Shown: piece after piece, positions 39,598 to 48,791 of the stretch
Numbering within the stretch: the stretch's first letter is position 1
How the letters are laid out: each line of letters begins with the position of its first letter
From: Candidatus Saccharimonadales bacterium
Lineage (GTDB): Bacteria > Patescibacteriota > Saccharimonadia > Saccharimonadales > Saccharimonadaceae
NCBI GenBank assembly: GCA_035697325.1
Contig: DASSDB010000002.1
Location: 27,232-91,231, forward strand
Length of the DNA stretch: 64,000 bases
Direction: 5' to 3'
Position numbers and translations under genes: made by a program
Notes under the pieces: generated by a model
Told to the model about the DNA's origin: nothing
The model's database searches: none
The model's input: the letters and a program-made list of their open reading frames with translations, nothing else

Positions 39598-40323
39598 TTA
39601 CCACATTATCTGATTAACCGTATCGTAGTGGCCCACGCGGACACGTGCATCGCAGGCAAATTTATAGCCCAACTCGCGTGCCTTCTGGAAAAACCAAAGA
39701 TCTTGGGTGTACACCTGTACACTCCCGTCTTGTGCTACTTCTTGCTTCGTCTTAAACCAATTACCATACTCAAAGCGTTTGTCTTTCAACATCTCCAACC
39801 TAAAAAGCGTAAAGCCCATGCCCAGACCATTACATGGCGTGACAGCTCCCGGCTCGGGAATCTGCGGAATAAAGTTAACAGGCATTACTTTCGGGTCGCC
39901 ATAGCACATTGGCTGACCACCTTCACCTTTTGTCCAATACAAACCACCCACGGCATCATAATCATCGATTGCTTCGTAGAGCTTCATAAGGCCATCTGCG
40001 GGGGGCGCATTGTCCTCCTCGAGGGTTAATATAAATTTGAACTTACTAAGTTCGGGATTTTCGAGAATCATCTGGATAACGTGATTATACGCCTCACCTA
40101 CCTCCATACCCTCCATAAAGATCGGCCCAAGTACCTTTTGATTCATTGGCCGGAGCATCCCCTGCCAGCTCTGTACAATTCGTGCTGGAATCATTCCGCG
40201 TGTTGGGCAAACGATAATTGTTGAGAGATCACGGTAGGTTTTTTCTTTTTCCAGCCGCTCCGTATATTCACTGGCATTGTGAATCCCAGCATTATCGGGA
40301 ACAAGAATTTGCGGTTTGGTCAC
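39598..40323 (-). CDS. Glycosyltransferase-like protein (GT-A fold)
   Basis: 241 aa. STIIVCPTRGMIPARIVQSW gives the first nucleotide-binding strand, FKFILTLEEDNAPPADGLMK provides the DxD-like acidic site at the end of a strand, and GMGFTLFRLEMLKDKRFEYG with LWFFQKARELGYKFACDARV match the acceptor part of family-2-like enzymes. The N-terminus has a short extra segment. There is no membrane helix, so it acts in the cytoplasm. The operon partners are fibre-like proteins and a methyltransferase. Confidence 0.72.
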   Translation of the reverse strand: MTKPQILVPDNAGIHNASEYTERLEKEKTYRDLSTIIVCPTRGMIPARIVQSWQGMLRPMNQKVLGPIFMEGMEVGEAYNHVIQMILENPELSKFKFILTLEEDNAPPADGLMKLYEAIDDYDAVGGLYWTKGEGGQPMCYGDPKVMPVNFIPQIPEPGAVTPCNGLGMGFTLFRLEMLKDKRFEYGNWFKTKQEVAQDGSVQVYTQDLWFFQKARELGYKFACDARVRVGHYDTVNQIMW

Positions 40324-40336
40324 TTCAATCTCCTCA

Positions 40337-41269
40337 TTAAGCAGTCAGCCAGCCGACACTTATTAGATAGGGTGTAAACATTACGTCAGCACCGTATGAT
40401 GTACCCAACGAATTTATAGCGTAGGCACGTGCATGATATAGTATACCATTGCTTAAGCCTGTCATGGAGACCGAGTAGGCCCCCGTCGTTCCCGCAGAAG
40501 TTGCCTTGCTATCTGAGGTTGTTGGATTGACGGAGGTACTCCAACACACACCACGTTCGGTAATGGTACTGCCACCATCCGACACCACCGTTCCATTACC
40601 TATCGCCGTCGAGCCTGTTATGTTTGTTACCGGCTGAGTAGTAACCGTGGGTGGCGTTTCGGAAGGTTGGGGCTCAACACCGATAAGTACCGCGATCGCA
40701 TTGCTTGAGCTCGTAACCGAAGCATTTGCTGCGCTATACGTTCCTGAGGCTCCGGGTAGATAATACGCCCCAACACCCGAGTCAAAATCAATTACTTCCG
40801 TAAAGTTAGTCGGAGGTGTATGGGTTCCGGCGGAGTCATTATACCCGCTCCATATAAGACCGGGGGCAAACGATGTCGTAAGCTGCGTAGTGCCATACGT
40901 CCCAGCCGTTCCCGTCCAGCTTGCAATATTCGAGCCAATCGGATCACCGCTTAGTTTCACTCCCGTCATACAAAAACAGTGAACATGCGACCACATGGGC
41001 GTCCCCCATGAAAACATGTAGGTGCCTGCGTCAGAACCTGTCAAACGTTTCCAGTAAATATCAAGCTTGGCATCTCCACTAGTGACCTGTGAGCCCACAT
41101 GCGTAAAGCCCGAAGGTGGAGTGACTGCGGGGTTGAGTCCCGAGGCCCATCGCGTCAGAACCGCGACAACCACGTCATCGGTTGTTGCTCCACTTGGTAC
41201 CGCTGGTGACTGCTGGGACTGATCGGTGTCATTTCCCGTATTTGAAGAGGAACGAAAGCCTACCGCCAC
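40337..41269 (-). CDS. Fibre-like surface protein with a C-terminal Fn3-like domain
   Basis: 310 aa. The N-terminal two thirds are beta-rich and resemble phage structural or fibre proteins (DVVVAVLTRWASGLNPAVTP, GTYMFSWGTPMWSHVHCFCM). Residues about 208-300 form a fibronectin-III-like module (PPTVTTQPVTNITGSTAIGN, RGVCWSTSVNPTTSDSKAT, ILYHARAYAINSLGTSYGAD). There is no signal peptide, which again fits a phage-like assembly rather than Sec export. It belongs to the seven-gene operon 43420-38130. Confidence 0.65.
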   Translation of the reverse strand: MAVGFRSSSNTGNDTDQSQQSPAVPSGATTDDVVVAVLTRWASGLNPAVTPPSGFTHVGSQVTSGDAKLDIYWKRLTGSDAGTYMFSWGTPMWSHVHCFCMTGVKLSGDPIGSNIASWTGTAGTYGTTQLTTSFAPGLIWSGYNDSAGTHTPPTNFTEVIDFDSGVGAYYLPGASGTYSAANASVTSSSNAIAVLIGVEPQPSETPPTVTTQPVTNITGSTAIGNGTVVSDGGSTITERGVCWSTSVNPTTSDSKATSAGTTGAYSVSMTGLSNGILYHARAYAINSLGTSYGADVMFTPYLISVGWLTA

Positions 41270-41308
41270 AGGATACTTCCTTTCATTTCCCTACATTCTT
41301 CAATCATA

Positions 41309-42496
41309 TCAATACGTAGCATTATAAATAGCATTATAAAAGTTAGCACGCATCGCATACCCGGCTGACGAATTATTGATTTGAGATCCGGCAATACTCG
41401 CAGGCCCGGCACTTGTGGCTACAGTATAAATACCCTGGAGCATCATCACCTCATTATTGGCATTAGATGTAGCGCTTCCAAGTGGCGTCAGAACACCTTG
41501 CCCCGCCGCGGTACCAAGAATACTGTTGCCCCACATCGTAAAGGTAGCACCCGTAGCCGTCGTTGCGCTTGAAATCACCGCAGCAGCCCAGTACTCACCT
41601 GGGGTTATATTGACATTCATAGGTACCGTCAACTCTCGCATACCGGTAAGGCTCGTCAGCCCGCTCGTGGCGCTGCTTGCCGCTTGCCACGAGAATGCAT
41701 GGAGCGCACTCCCCGAAGAAGCAAGCGAAAGAGACGAGCCGTTCAAACTATACAGTCCCATCCATACGGATAGATTGGCTGATCCCGTTGATGCGGCGGT
41801 GCTTGTTCCCAAAGTAAGTGAGCCACCCATTTTCATAGCACTTCCACTAACATTGAACGGTATGTACATATGGTTGAGCGAGAGCGACCCTTGGACATTC
41901 GCACTGAGCGCAGTAAAAATACCATTCGGGTAATCAAACCGCGAAAGCGTCGTGCTGGAAGGTGCGACTGGCGCACCAATACTTATTGTCCCTCCGTTGG
42001 TTGAAATACTCACTGCGCCTGTTGCCGATAAGCTTGAGGTTTGAGGAACGGAGAAATTGAATGACTGTCCTGTCGTTGAGGCAATCGTCATGGCACCGCC
42101 CGCTACGGATAGATTTGCCGTACCACTGGTATATGTCGTTTGCGAGTTGGCAAGTGCTATACCACCTCCACCGCCACCAGCTCCGCCAATAATACTCACG
42201 GCGTTGCCGTTTTGCGAAAGCGTAATATTATTACCGCCTGCCAAGGTGAGTGTTCCCGAGCTTACTTGTGCCATGACGCCGGCTGTATTTCCCGAGAGCG
42301 TCATGTTGAACAAGTTTTGTGTTTGTACGGTTTGGTTGGCAGCCGAAATGGTAATCGTTGCCGACGATGCGTTCACGCTTTGACTAAGTGTGACGTTGTT
42401 TCCTCCAGCAAAGACGATTCCCCGGTTGACCGTGCCTGAAGTACCGCTCGTATTACCGAGGTTACTCATGCCAAATTTTCCAAACAGATACGACAT
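41309..42496 (-). CDS. Fibre-like protein, Gly/Ser/Thr-rich with repeated motif
   Basis: 395 aa, strongly enriched in Ser, Thr, Gly, Ala and Asn. The motif AGGNN(V/I)TLSQ occurs twice (FAGGNNVTLSQSVNASSA and LAGGNNITLSQNGNAVSI), and a Gly run GGAGGGGGG follows. The C-terminal half (SLSLNHMYIPFNVSGSAM, LTVPMNVNITPGEYWAAAVI) has a compact beta pattern like the knob of phage tail or receptor-binding proteins. No signal peptide. Phage-tail-fibre origin is likely; a surface attachment role is inferred. Confidence 0.65.
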   Translation of the reverse strand: MSYLFGKFGMSNLGNTSGTSGTVNRGIVFAGGNNVTLSQSVNASSATITISAANQTVQTQNLFNMTLSGNTAGVMAQVSSGTLTLAGGNNITLSQNGNAVSIIGGAGGGGGGIALANSQTTYTSGTANLSVAGGAMTIASTTGQSFNFSVPQTSSLSATGAVSISTNGGTISIGAPVAPSSTTLSRFDYPNGIFTALSANVQGSLSLNHMYIPFNVSGSAMKMGGSLTLGTSTAASTGSANLSVWMGLYSLNGSSLSLASSGSALHAFSWQAASSATSGLTSLTGMRELTVPMNVNITPGEYWAAAVISSATTATGATFTMWGNSILGTAAGQGVLTPLGSATSNANNEVMMLQGIYTVATSAGPASIAGSQINNSSAGYAMRANFYNAIYNATY

Positions 42497-42500
42497 AGGC

Positions 42501-43214
42501 TTAAATTATATACCAGTTACTTCCATTTGATACTGTGCGAATCGAAAAATACTGCGTATCCAGCACGAAACTCGTTGCTCCATCAATCGTATCGCTTCCC
42601 GAGCGTGCCACCGAGCAACTATTAGCCGAGCTATCAATCCGTTTCACAAAAAAACTATATCCGCTAAATGAGGCCGCAGCCGGTAACGTCACGGTAACAT
42701 TACCGCTCGACGCATCCGCAAAAATCACCACATCGGTACCGACAATCGTGTAATTACTCGTTTTTGTGCTGGTAGCTAGCGTTGTATTAGCATCGGCGTC
42801 ACTCCATGCCGGAATACCACCGCTTACCCGCAGCGTTTTACCTGTTGGTCCTACCGGCAAGCGTACGAAACTACCTGATGCGTCCCGATAATACAAATCT
42901 CCCGTTGCCCCTGACGAATCGTCATATAAGGCAACTTTTTTACGCACCGTTCCGGTGGTTATCGTAAAATAGAGCGAATCAGTATTAAATTCAACCGCGC
43001 CAGTCTCGGCTGTGGAGAGAAGTGTTCCTGAAGTAAACTTAAGAGGTGCTGTTCCAGCGGTCGCAGTTCCCGCCCTTATTGTTACCTTTTGGTGGCCCCC
43101 GTTGACAGGATTATCAGTATCGTCATTATAGTGTTCCTTCATTAGGTACTGACGAATGATGTCACCCCAAACACCGTCGTCACTATTAACTATAGGAAGT
43201 CGCTGGACAGCCAT
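42501..43214 (-). CDS. Fibre-like protein (phage tail-fibre type)
   Basis: 237 aa. The N-terminus MAVQRLPIVNSDDGVWGDII resembles the base of tail-fibre proteins, the middle is VEFNTDSLYFTITTGTVRKK and DLYYRDASGSFVRLPVGPTG, and the end is a repeat-type beta domain (GNVTVTLPAAASFSGYSFFV) found in many phage fibres and spikes. The ATG overlaps the stop of the small Tat-signal-like gene (TAATG) and the next gene starts 4 nt after its stop. Confidence 0.65.
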   Translation of the reverse strand: MAVQRLPIVNSDDGVWGDIIRQYLMKEHYNDDTDNPVNGGHQKVTIRAGTATAGTAPLKFTSGTLLSTAETGAVEFNTDSLYFTITTGTVRKKVALYDDSSGATGDLYYRDASGSFVRLPVGPTGKTLRVSGGIPAWSDADANTTLATSTKTSNYTIVGTDVVIFADASSGNVTVTLPAAASFSGYSFFVKRIDSSANSCSVARSGSDTIDGATSFVLDTQYFSIRTVSNGSNWYII

Positions 43215-43420
43215 TACACCCCAAACTTTCTCGAACCAAACCCAGTAGATGCCTTCGCCTGGCTCGTATCGGGTGCTTCGGCTGTTCGTTTAGCATGGTT
43301 AAGAAGCGCTACGATATTGCTCAAACCAAAGAGAACCAAAAGTGACGCCCCTGCGAATTGCAGAAACTCACGACGTGTCATTTGCTTGTCGAGCAATTTC
43401 TTTTGCGTTTTTTTATCCAT
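43214..43420 (-). CDS. Small protein with a Tat-like signal/anchor
   Basis: 68 aa. The segment MTRREFLQFAGASLLVLFGL shows a twin-arginine motif (T-R-R-E-F-L) before a hydrophobic helix, then a short extracytoplasmic tail. It could be a Tat-targeted small protein or a membrane anchor. No TatA/TatC gene is visible in this window, so the export route is unproven. It heads the fibre-like operon and is coupled to the next gene. Confidence 0.6.
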   Translation of the reverse strand: MDKKTQKKLLDKQMTRREFLQFAGASLLVLFGLSNIVALLNHAKRTAEAPDTSQAKASTGFGSRKFGV

Positions 43421-43473
43421 ACCTCTGTCTTATCTATTAAACGCGATAAGACCTCCCTAATGTGTTAGATTGA

Positions 43474-44529
43474 TCACTTACGGAAACTAACGGGACGTTT
43501 CTTGTGTCGGCGAGAACGGAATACCTTATAAACAACCGACCATAAACCAAAACCTGTCAACGCTACTACCAGGAATATACCCAAAATAATTTTCCACGGA
43601 ATAATCCAAAAACCAACTTCTCCAGTTATGGGTATGTCACGCTGGCCATCGTTATATATAGCAACGAGTTTAGCCGTATAATAGCCGATTCGCAGCTTCG
43701 AAAGATCTACCGTGCTCCAATCAGATTCGGTATGCGTGCCTTCGGCGTTAGTGCTCGATTTTACCCCAGGAAAGCCATCGTTCCAGTCAATAGCCAAAGT
43801 ACGAACACTACCAGGCAAGATATATCCTTCATTTTTATTTACAGGAAGTGCCGAAATAGGGTTCGCGTCATTGCTACCCCGCTGAATAAAAACATTTCCC
43901 GCCGGCCTAACAATACTGTTACCGGTATTTCTGAGCTGTACATTTATAGTTGCCGGTAAGTATTCGTAAAATGATCTATCGGTTGTGATACTTCCTAGCT
44001 CTAACGTGCGCGTTGCGCCCGGCTTATCAATGTTTACTAGCGCAAATACCGCGACAGATCCTTTTAGCTCACGTTGTGCTCCTGTTGGGGCCGGTTCATC
44101 TTGACGAGTAATCACAAGAGCGAACGAATAGCTGAAACCTGCTTCTTTTGGAATAGCCAAAGTAACCTTCTCAGTAAACCATTCACCAGGTTGTACAGTG
44201 AAATTCGGCGCACTAAAGGATGTCCAATCACCGATTTCACTTGGTTTCTTCGTATCGTCAAACGATACCTGCCCTGAATTGTTATCGATCGAGAACGATC
44301 GAGGAGCAATTTTCAATTTCTCAGGAGCAGATCCGGCATTGCGAACCTTAAGCTCATACGACATCGTTTGCCCTGGTTTTATTGTTACGACAAGCGGAGA
44401 TGGAGAAACCTGTAGGTAAAACTCACCATCGGCCGCAGCCACCTTCTCAGACAAGAGAACGGGACTCGCTCCGACAAGTCCCACTACTACTCCCAAAGCT
44501 AAGAGATATTGTCGTATTCGTTTGCTCAT
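43474..44529 (-). CDS. DUF916-like cell-surface protein with C-terminal anchor
   Basis: 351 aa. Signal peptide (LLALGVVVGLVGASPVLLS), Ig-like beta domains (YLQVSPSPLVVTIKPGQTMS, WFTEKVTLAIPKEAGFSYSF), then a C-terminal helix IILGIFLVVALTGFGLWSVV and a very basic tail RSRRHKKRPVSFRK. It is the second DUF916-like protein in the window and is 13 nt downstream of a WxL-like gene, which repeats the pair seen at 37.6-39 kb. Its likely role is to hold the WxL-like partner at the cell wall. Confidence 0.78.
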   Translation of the reverse strand: MSKRIRQYLLALGVVVGLVGASPVLLSEKVAAADGEFYLQVSPSPLVVTIKPGQTMSYELKVRNAGSAPEKLKIAPRSFSIDNNSGQVSFDDTKKPSEIGDWTSFSAPNFTVQPGEWFTEKVTLAIPKEAGFSYSFALVITRQDEPAPTGAQRELKGSVAVFALVNIDKPGATRTLELGSITTDRSFYEYLPATINVQLRNTGNSIVRPAGNVFIQRGSNDANPISALPVNKNEGYILPGSVRTLAIDWNDGFPGVKSSTNAEGTHTESDWSTVDLSKLRIGYYTAKLVAIYNDGQRDIPITGEVGFWIIPWKIILGIFLVVALTGFGLWSVVYKVFRSRRHKKRPVSFRK

Positions 44530-44542
44530 AAGGATTACTTTT

Positions 44543-45589
44543 TTAGAATAGTCCAGCTCCTACTACTGTTATCGTATCAGTATAGTCACTTGCACCAGGA
44601 GTGGTCGGATTAATCGCCACGTTGTTTTTAATAGTCAGCACAGCCGTGTCCGCAGTACCGTTCGAGCTAGCTAATGTTCGAAGGCTGGTATCGAGCCCCC
44701 CACCTTGCCCCGCCGATGAGCCGACAAATGGTGCTGCGATACTGATCGTTCCAGATCCACCCACTTGTGAGCTGGTGATCCCCGTATTGTAGCCTTCGGT
44801 ACCAGCCGAGAGCGTACTGTTTGAGCCTGGCGTTGTTGATGCGATCGTTTTTGATGCGGTAGCAGAATTAAGCCCTGTGTTGAGATCTTTTGCCCATACC
44901 ATCCAGCCATTTTTAGCATTCGTACTCACCGTAGCTGTTCGTGGCGTTGGGCTGGTAGTAACGCTACCCGTTGTGAGCGTGCCCAGAGCATCAGTGCTGG
45001 CACTTAGGGCGAATGAAAATGTTGATGGTACGGTCGCAGTCACGGTAATTTGGTCACCTGTCACACTCGACGTGCTAAAACCCGCTGTGTCGATGTTGGT
45101 AGGTGTTGTTGTTCGCGTAGTAATGGTGCCCGTATTAGACCCTGAGGCACTCGACTTAACGGTAACAGCTGCGCTGTTTGTCCAGTTAAAGCAGTAGAGC
45201 GTGCCCACCGTAAGGTCACCACTTGGGAACGTTACTACTTGGCCCGTCACATTGGTAGCCGTAGCAATACTGGGCCATGCGGTACCACCCGTTGGCCAAG
45301 CGAGGTTGGTCGTACTTACCGTGAAGTTAGCGGCGGTGCCGAGTGTATACCCTGTTGGAAATGTTACCTGTACATCCGCCTCTGTAGCCGTAGTAGTTGG
45401 TTTAGCGCACACCGTACCTGTCGTAGCTGTGCTAATCTGCATACGATCAAATCGTACAGTTGCCTGCCCTAAATCTGCGGCAGACGCAAAGTTTTGCGAA
45501 AACAAAGGCATAAGGAGCGAAAATATGAATACTGCAATTGGTGCAATAAGCCTCGTACTCTTTAAAATAGTTGTTCGACTGTGCTGCAT
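44543..45589 (-). CDS. Secreted WxL-like surface protein
   Basis: 348 aa from the ATG at 45589 (MQHSRTTILKSTRLIAPIAV); an in-frame ATG at 45661 is rejected as it gives a hydrophilic lead before the signal peptide. A signal peptide precedes SQNFASA. The mature part is Thr/Ser/Ala/Gly-rich with repeated strands (VQVTFPTGYTLGTAANFTVS, ITTRTTTPTNIDTAGFSTSS) and ends in YTDTITVVGAGLF, similar to the WxL-like end of the 185-aa protein. It is followed by a DUF916-like gene. Confidence 0.7.
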   Translation of the reverse strand: MQHSRTTILKSTRLIAPIAVFIFSLLMPLFSQNFASAADLGQATVRFDRMQISTATTGTVCAKPTTTATEADVQVTFPTGYTLGTAANFTVSTTNLAWPTGGTAWPSIATATNVTGQVVTFPSGDLTVGTLYCFNWTNSAAVTVKSSASGSNTGTITTRTTTPTNIDTAGFSTSSVTGDQITVTATVPSTFSFALSASTDALGTLTTGSVTTSPTPRTATVSTNAKNGWMVWAKDLNTGLNSATASKTIASTTPGSNSTLSAGTEGYNTGITSSQVGGSGTISIAAPFVGSSAGQGGGLDTSLRTLASSNGTADTAVLTIKNNVAINPTTPGASDYTDTITVVGAGLF

Positions 45590-45688
45590 ATTCTTTAAAA
45601 TCCCCGTTGTGTTGGCTTTAGTATAAGCGTTATGATACGTACATGCAATAGAAGAATGCATAGCATAAGCGTAGTGGAATTATAAAAC

Positions 45689-46888
45689 ATGAAAATACCC
45701 ATGACTGTTACTCAAATCACAAGGCTTACCCTACTTCGCGTCATGAGATCATTATTTCTCATAGCCATCCTTGCCGGCACACTCATTCTTGCCCCAAAGA
45801 TCAATGCCCAATCATACGATGTTACTGCACGAGTTGACTCTCCACTCCCCACAAGCCCGGCCACCATCACCTCTCCTGCTGATCAGCAGCATTTCAACAC
45901 GTCCCCCATTACCGTCACGGGTACCTGTGATGATGGTACCTATGTCGCTCTTTTTCGTAATGGTGCATTCGCTGGCACAGCGAGTTGCACAGGAGGCTTC
46001 TTCACTCTTCAACTCGCCCTGACTCCTGGAAGTAACGTTCTTCAAGCAAAAAACTATAATAATACCGACAATGAAGGTCCTGCGTCACCACCAATTACGG
46101 TCTATTACGATATTCCTCTTCCAGAGCCCACACCCCCTCGCAGCGGCACCTCTTTAGGTCTGGAAATAATAAGTATCGATGGTATCCCCTACGGCCCTTA
46201 CCGTACCTATTCCACTAGTTCTCGTCCGATCATACAAGGCCTTGCGCCCCCTTACTCTACAATCACCATAAACTTTGGACCAGAAGATCTGATTTGTCGT
46301 GTGACTGCCGATATTCACGGCAAATGGTCTTGTCGCCTTGCGGAGAATCTTCCTGATGGAACACATCTTGTTACTGTTTCTGGTGTTTCCCCTCAGGGAG
46401 TGGTGACAAAACTTCTTCCTTTCACTATTTTCTCTTCGCACGCTACCAAAAGCCCCATCGCTTCGTCTGAGGGGCTTTTCATCCTGTACTTCCCATACAG
46501 CTATCGCACCTATAAGGTAAATGAGACTTGGCAGGGTGATATCTCTATACAAGGCGGCACACCCCCCTACATTACTTCCGTCGATTGGAACGATGGAACC
46601 ATATTTGAGTATAAAAATAACAATTCAAATACTTTTACGATTAGCCACGCATTCAACAAGCCTGGTAATTATCAGCCCATCATATATGCTACCGATCAAC
46701 ACAGCAACAAGTCATCGCTCCAATTACTCATACCAGTTGTGGGTGAAGACAGCCAGCCCGGCTCAAATTCGTCCCTGATAACCGCGATCATTGGTATTGT
46801 TGGCGTTATTGTCCTTGCAAGTATTGTGACGGAAGTTTGTATTGTCGCTTCGTCGATCTTCTTTAAGTCATCCGCACCTAAAAAGTAA
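45689..46888 (+). CDS. Secreted Ig/PKD-domain surface protein with C-terminal anchor
   Basis: 399 aa. Signal peptide near residues 17-40 (LFLIAILAGTLILAPKINA). Ig-like modules follow (ITSPADQQHFNTSPITVTGT, RPIIQGLAPPYSTITINFGP), then a PKD domain at about residues 280-350 (GTPPYITSVDWNDGTIFEYK with SHAFNKPGNYQPIIYATDQH). A C-terminal helix (LITAIIGIVGVIVLASIVTE) anchors it. Probably an adhesin or stalk protein. TTATAA lies just before the ATG. Confidence 0.78.
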   Translation: MKIPMTVTQITRLTLLRVMRSLFLIAILAGTLILAPKINAQSYDVTARVDSPLPTSPATITSPADQQHFNTSPITVTGTCDDGTYVALFRNGAFAGTASCTGGFFTLQLALTPGSNVLQAKNYNNTDNEGPASPPITVYYDIPLPEPTPPRSGTSLGLEIISIDGIPYGPYRTYSTSSRPIIQGLAPPYSTITINFGPEDLICRVTADIHGKWSCRLAENLPDGTHLVTVSGVSPQGVVTKLLPFTIFSSHATKSPIASSEGLFILYFPYSYRTYKVNETWQGDISIQGGTPPYITSVDWNDGTIFEYKNNNSNTFTISHAFNKPGNYQPIIYATDQHSNKSSLQLLIPVVGEDSQPGSNSSLITAIIGIVGVIVLASIVTEVCIVASSIFFKSSAPKK

Positions 46889-47755
46889 CTACCGCTTTTG
46901 GCAATACGGACAAATGTGCGTTCCGCGCCCTGCCGCCTTAAACTTTATAATCGTGGTGCCACAACGCGGACATGGCTTGCCCTCACGCCGAAATACGCAG
47001 GCAAAATCCATGTAACTCCCTCGCTTACCTTCGGCATTCACATAATTTTTATCCGTGCTACCGCCCTTCTCTATTGCCAGGTTCATAACCGCGCGAAGTT
47101 CTTTGTATAACTGTTTAAATTCCTGGCTATTCAGAGTTCCAACAAGCCGGAGTGGATGAACTTTTGCGCCCCAAAGGCTCTCGTCCGCATAAATATTCCC
47201 CACACCTGCTACTACTGTCTGATCCAGCAATGCTGCCTTGATACTTGTTTTTGCCCGGCGCTTGAACCGCTCCTCAAAAGCTTCTGGTGTAAAGGTTGCC
47301 TCAAGCGGCTCCGGCCCTGCTTTTTTCATAAAATCAATGTTCGGCACCTCCAGGGTCGGCAACAGCTTTACCCATCCAAACTTCCGCTGATCATTAAAAT
47401 AGAGGTGAGAGCCATCTTCAAATGTAAAAATAACCCGAGTTGAGCGGTCGGGCAGTTCGCCTATCAAACTATCGTTCGGATGCCCAGCACCAAAAACAGC
47501 CTCGCCGCGATATACCAATTGCCCAGTCATCTTTAGGTGGATTACCAATGTATATCCTGTAGATAAGTCAATTAAAAGTACTTTAGCGCGGCGGCGTACA
47601 TCTGTTATTTTTGCCCCAAGCAAAAAGGCCTTTACATCTTTTTCGGCATTCGGAAAACTCTTTGGTGTATCGTGCGTTACTTCGCGTACAGTTCTTCCAA
47701 TTATCAAGCTTGCAAGCCCACGACGTACCGTCTCAACTTCTGGTAGTTCGGGCAT
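46889..47755 (-). CDS. mutM: Formamidopyrimidine-DNA glycosylase
   Basis: 288 aa. The catalytic N-terminus MPELPEVETVRRGL (Pro2, Glu3) is intact, Lys in HLKMTGQLVY and the H2TH region LDQTVVAGVGNIYADESLWG follow, and the C-terminal zinc finger is complete (PCPRCGTTIIKFKAAGRGTH then ICPYCQKR). It excises 8-oxoguanine in base excision repair. It starts 2 nt from the dut stop, as part of a dut-mutM unit with the HAD gene. Confidence 0.96.
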   Translation of the reverse strand: MPELPEVETVRRGLASLIIGRTVREVTHDTPKSFPNAEKDVKAFLLGAKITDVRRRAKVLLIDLSTGYTLVIHLKMTGQLVYRGEAVFGAGHPNDSLIGELPDRSTRVIFTFEDGSHLYFNDQRKFGWVKLLPTLEVPNIDFMKKAGPEPLEATFTPEAFEERFKRRAKTSIKAALLDQTVVAGVGNIYADESLWGAKVHPLRLVGTLNSQEFKQLYKELRAVMNLAIEKGGSTDKNYVNAEGKRGSYMDFACVFRREGKPCPRCGTTIIKFKAAGRGTHICPYCQKR

Positions 47756-47757
47756 TG

Positions 47758-48192
47758 TTACCTTCCCGTGTGGCCAAAGCCACCTTCGCCACGAGCTGTT
47801 TCATCCAATTCGCCCACCTCCTGCCATTCAGCCTGCGTACACTGAGCAATCACTAATTGAGCGATACGGTCACCATCCTGAATTTCGTATGGTTCGTGAG
47901 AAATATTAGCAAGCAGCACCTTCACCTCTCCCCTGTAGTCCGCATCTACGGTACCCGGCGAATTAACTACTATAATGCCATGCTTGAAAGATAAACCGCT
48001 CCGCGAACGCACCTGTAATTCATATCCAACAGGCACCGCTATAAATAACCCGGTAGATACAGCTACTCGCTCAAACGGCTCCAGCTTTATAGGACCATCC
48101 GGCAGAAACGCATGCGCGTCCATGGCGGCTGCATGTTCAGTCTGATACGACGGAAGTGAGTGATGTGATTTGTTGATAACTTTTACTTTCAT
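47758..48192 (-). CDS. dut: dUTP diphosphatase
   Basis: 144 aa with the five dUTPase motifs: [10 protein letters not shown] (1), [12 protein letters not shown] (2), [18 protein letters not shown] (3), [14 protein letters not shown] (4) and the C-terminal [11 protein letters not shown] (5). It hydrolyses dUTP to dUMP, which keeps uracil out of DNA; this complements the UDG and MutM genes of the window. It overlaps the HAD gene start region by 4 nt. Confidence 0.96.
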   Translation of the reverse strand: MKVKVINKSHHSLPSYQTEHAAAMDAHAFLPDGPIKLEPFERVAVSTGLFIAVPVGYELQVRSRSGLSFKHGIIVVNSPGTVDADYRGEVKVLLANISHEPYEIQDGDRIAQLVIAQCTQAEWQEVGELDETARGEGGFGHTGR

Positions 48193-48767
48193 AAGATCTC
48201 CTTTTCCGCCGCAACAGCTCGCACAGCCTCTTTTAATTGATGGTTTGACACGAATAGCACTCCTTGCATACCCGCCGTTTGAGCACCTTCGACGTTATCT
48301 TGTCGATCATCAACCATAAGGCACTCGTAGGGTTCTAGGCCCAACCGCTCCGCCGCCCGTTCAAAAATGATCGGATTCGGCTTAGTAACTCCTTCTTCTC
48401 CCGAGAGAACGACGACGTCGAACAAATCGTGAAGCTGGTGCTCGTCAAAAAAATCCTGAATCCACCCTCTGCCTATGTTGCTAAGGAGTGCGATTTTGAA
48501 ATGAGGCTTTATATCCCGTTTCAACCAATCAATAATCTCATCATTAATTACATATTCTTTCTGGAAAGCATCGGCCGTTTCAGCCTCACTTACCCCTGTT
48601 ATTTTTGCAACGCTCGTGATATAGTCATCTTTTCCGATAAATCCATGATCAGAGAGTTTATTGAGATCATATAATTCATCGTGAAGTTTGGGAAAATTAG
48701 CAAAATACACTTTGCTTGCATCCACGTACAGCACGCCAAAACAGTCTAATATAATACCGCGTATCAT
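48189..48767 (-). CDS. HAD-superfamily hydrolase
   Basis: 192 aa. The N-terminal motif reads [20 protein letters not shown]: the first Asp is kept but the usual DxD second Asp is replaced (D-C-F), unlike typical phosphatases (DxDGT). Motif II is [11 protein letters not shown], motif [20 protein letters not shown] and motif [23 protein letters not shown] cap of the alpha-helical type lies after motif I. Similar DxFGV proteins are common and include epoxide-hydrolase-like and phosphatase members. TATACT is 6 nt before the ATG. Confidence 0.85.
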   Translation of the reverse strand: MIRGIILDCFGVLYVDASKVYFANFPKLHDELYDLNKLSDHGFIGKDDYITSVAKITGVSEAETADAFQKEYVINDEIIDWLKRDIKPHFKIALLSNIGRGWIQDFFDEHQLHDLFDVVVLSGEEGVTKPNPIIFERAAERLGLEPYECLMVDDRQDNVEGAQTAGMQGVLFVSNHQLKEAVRAVAAEKEIL

Positions 48768-48773
48768 ATGTTT

Positions 48774-48779
48774 AGTATA
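48774..48779 (-). promoter_or_regulatory. -10 box of a leaderless promoter (HAD-dut-mutM unit)
   Basis: TATACT on the minus strand, AAACAT, then the ATG at 48767. Confidence 0.6.
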
Positions 48780-48791
48780 CGCGGTATTACT

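Noticed and set aside
38983..43420. The fibre-like operon as a prophage
   Set aside because: No integrase, terminase, portal, capsid or lysis gene is present, and the operon ends in a DUF916-like bacterial surface gene.
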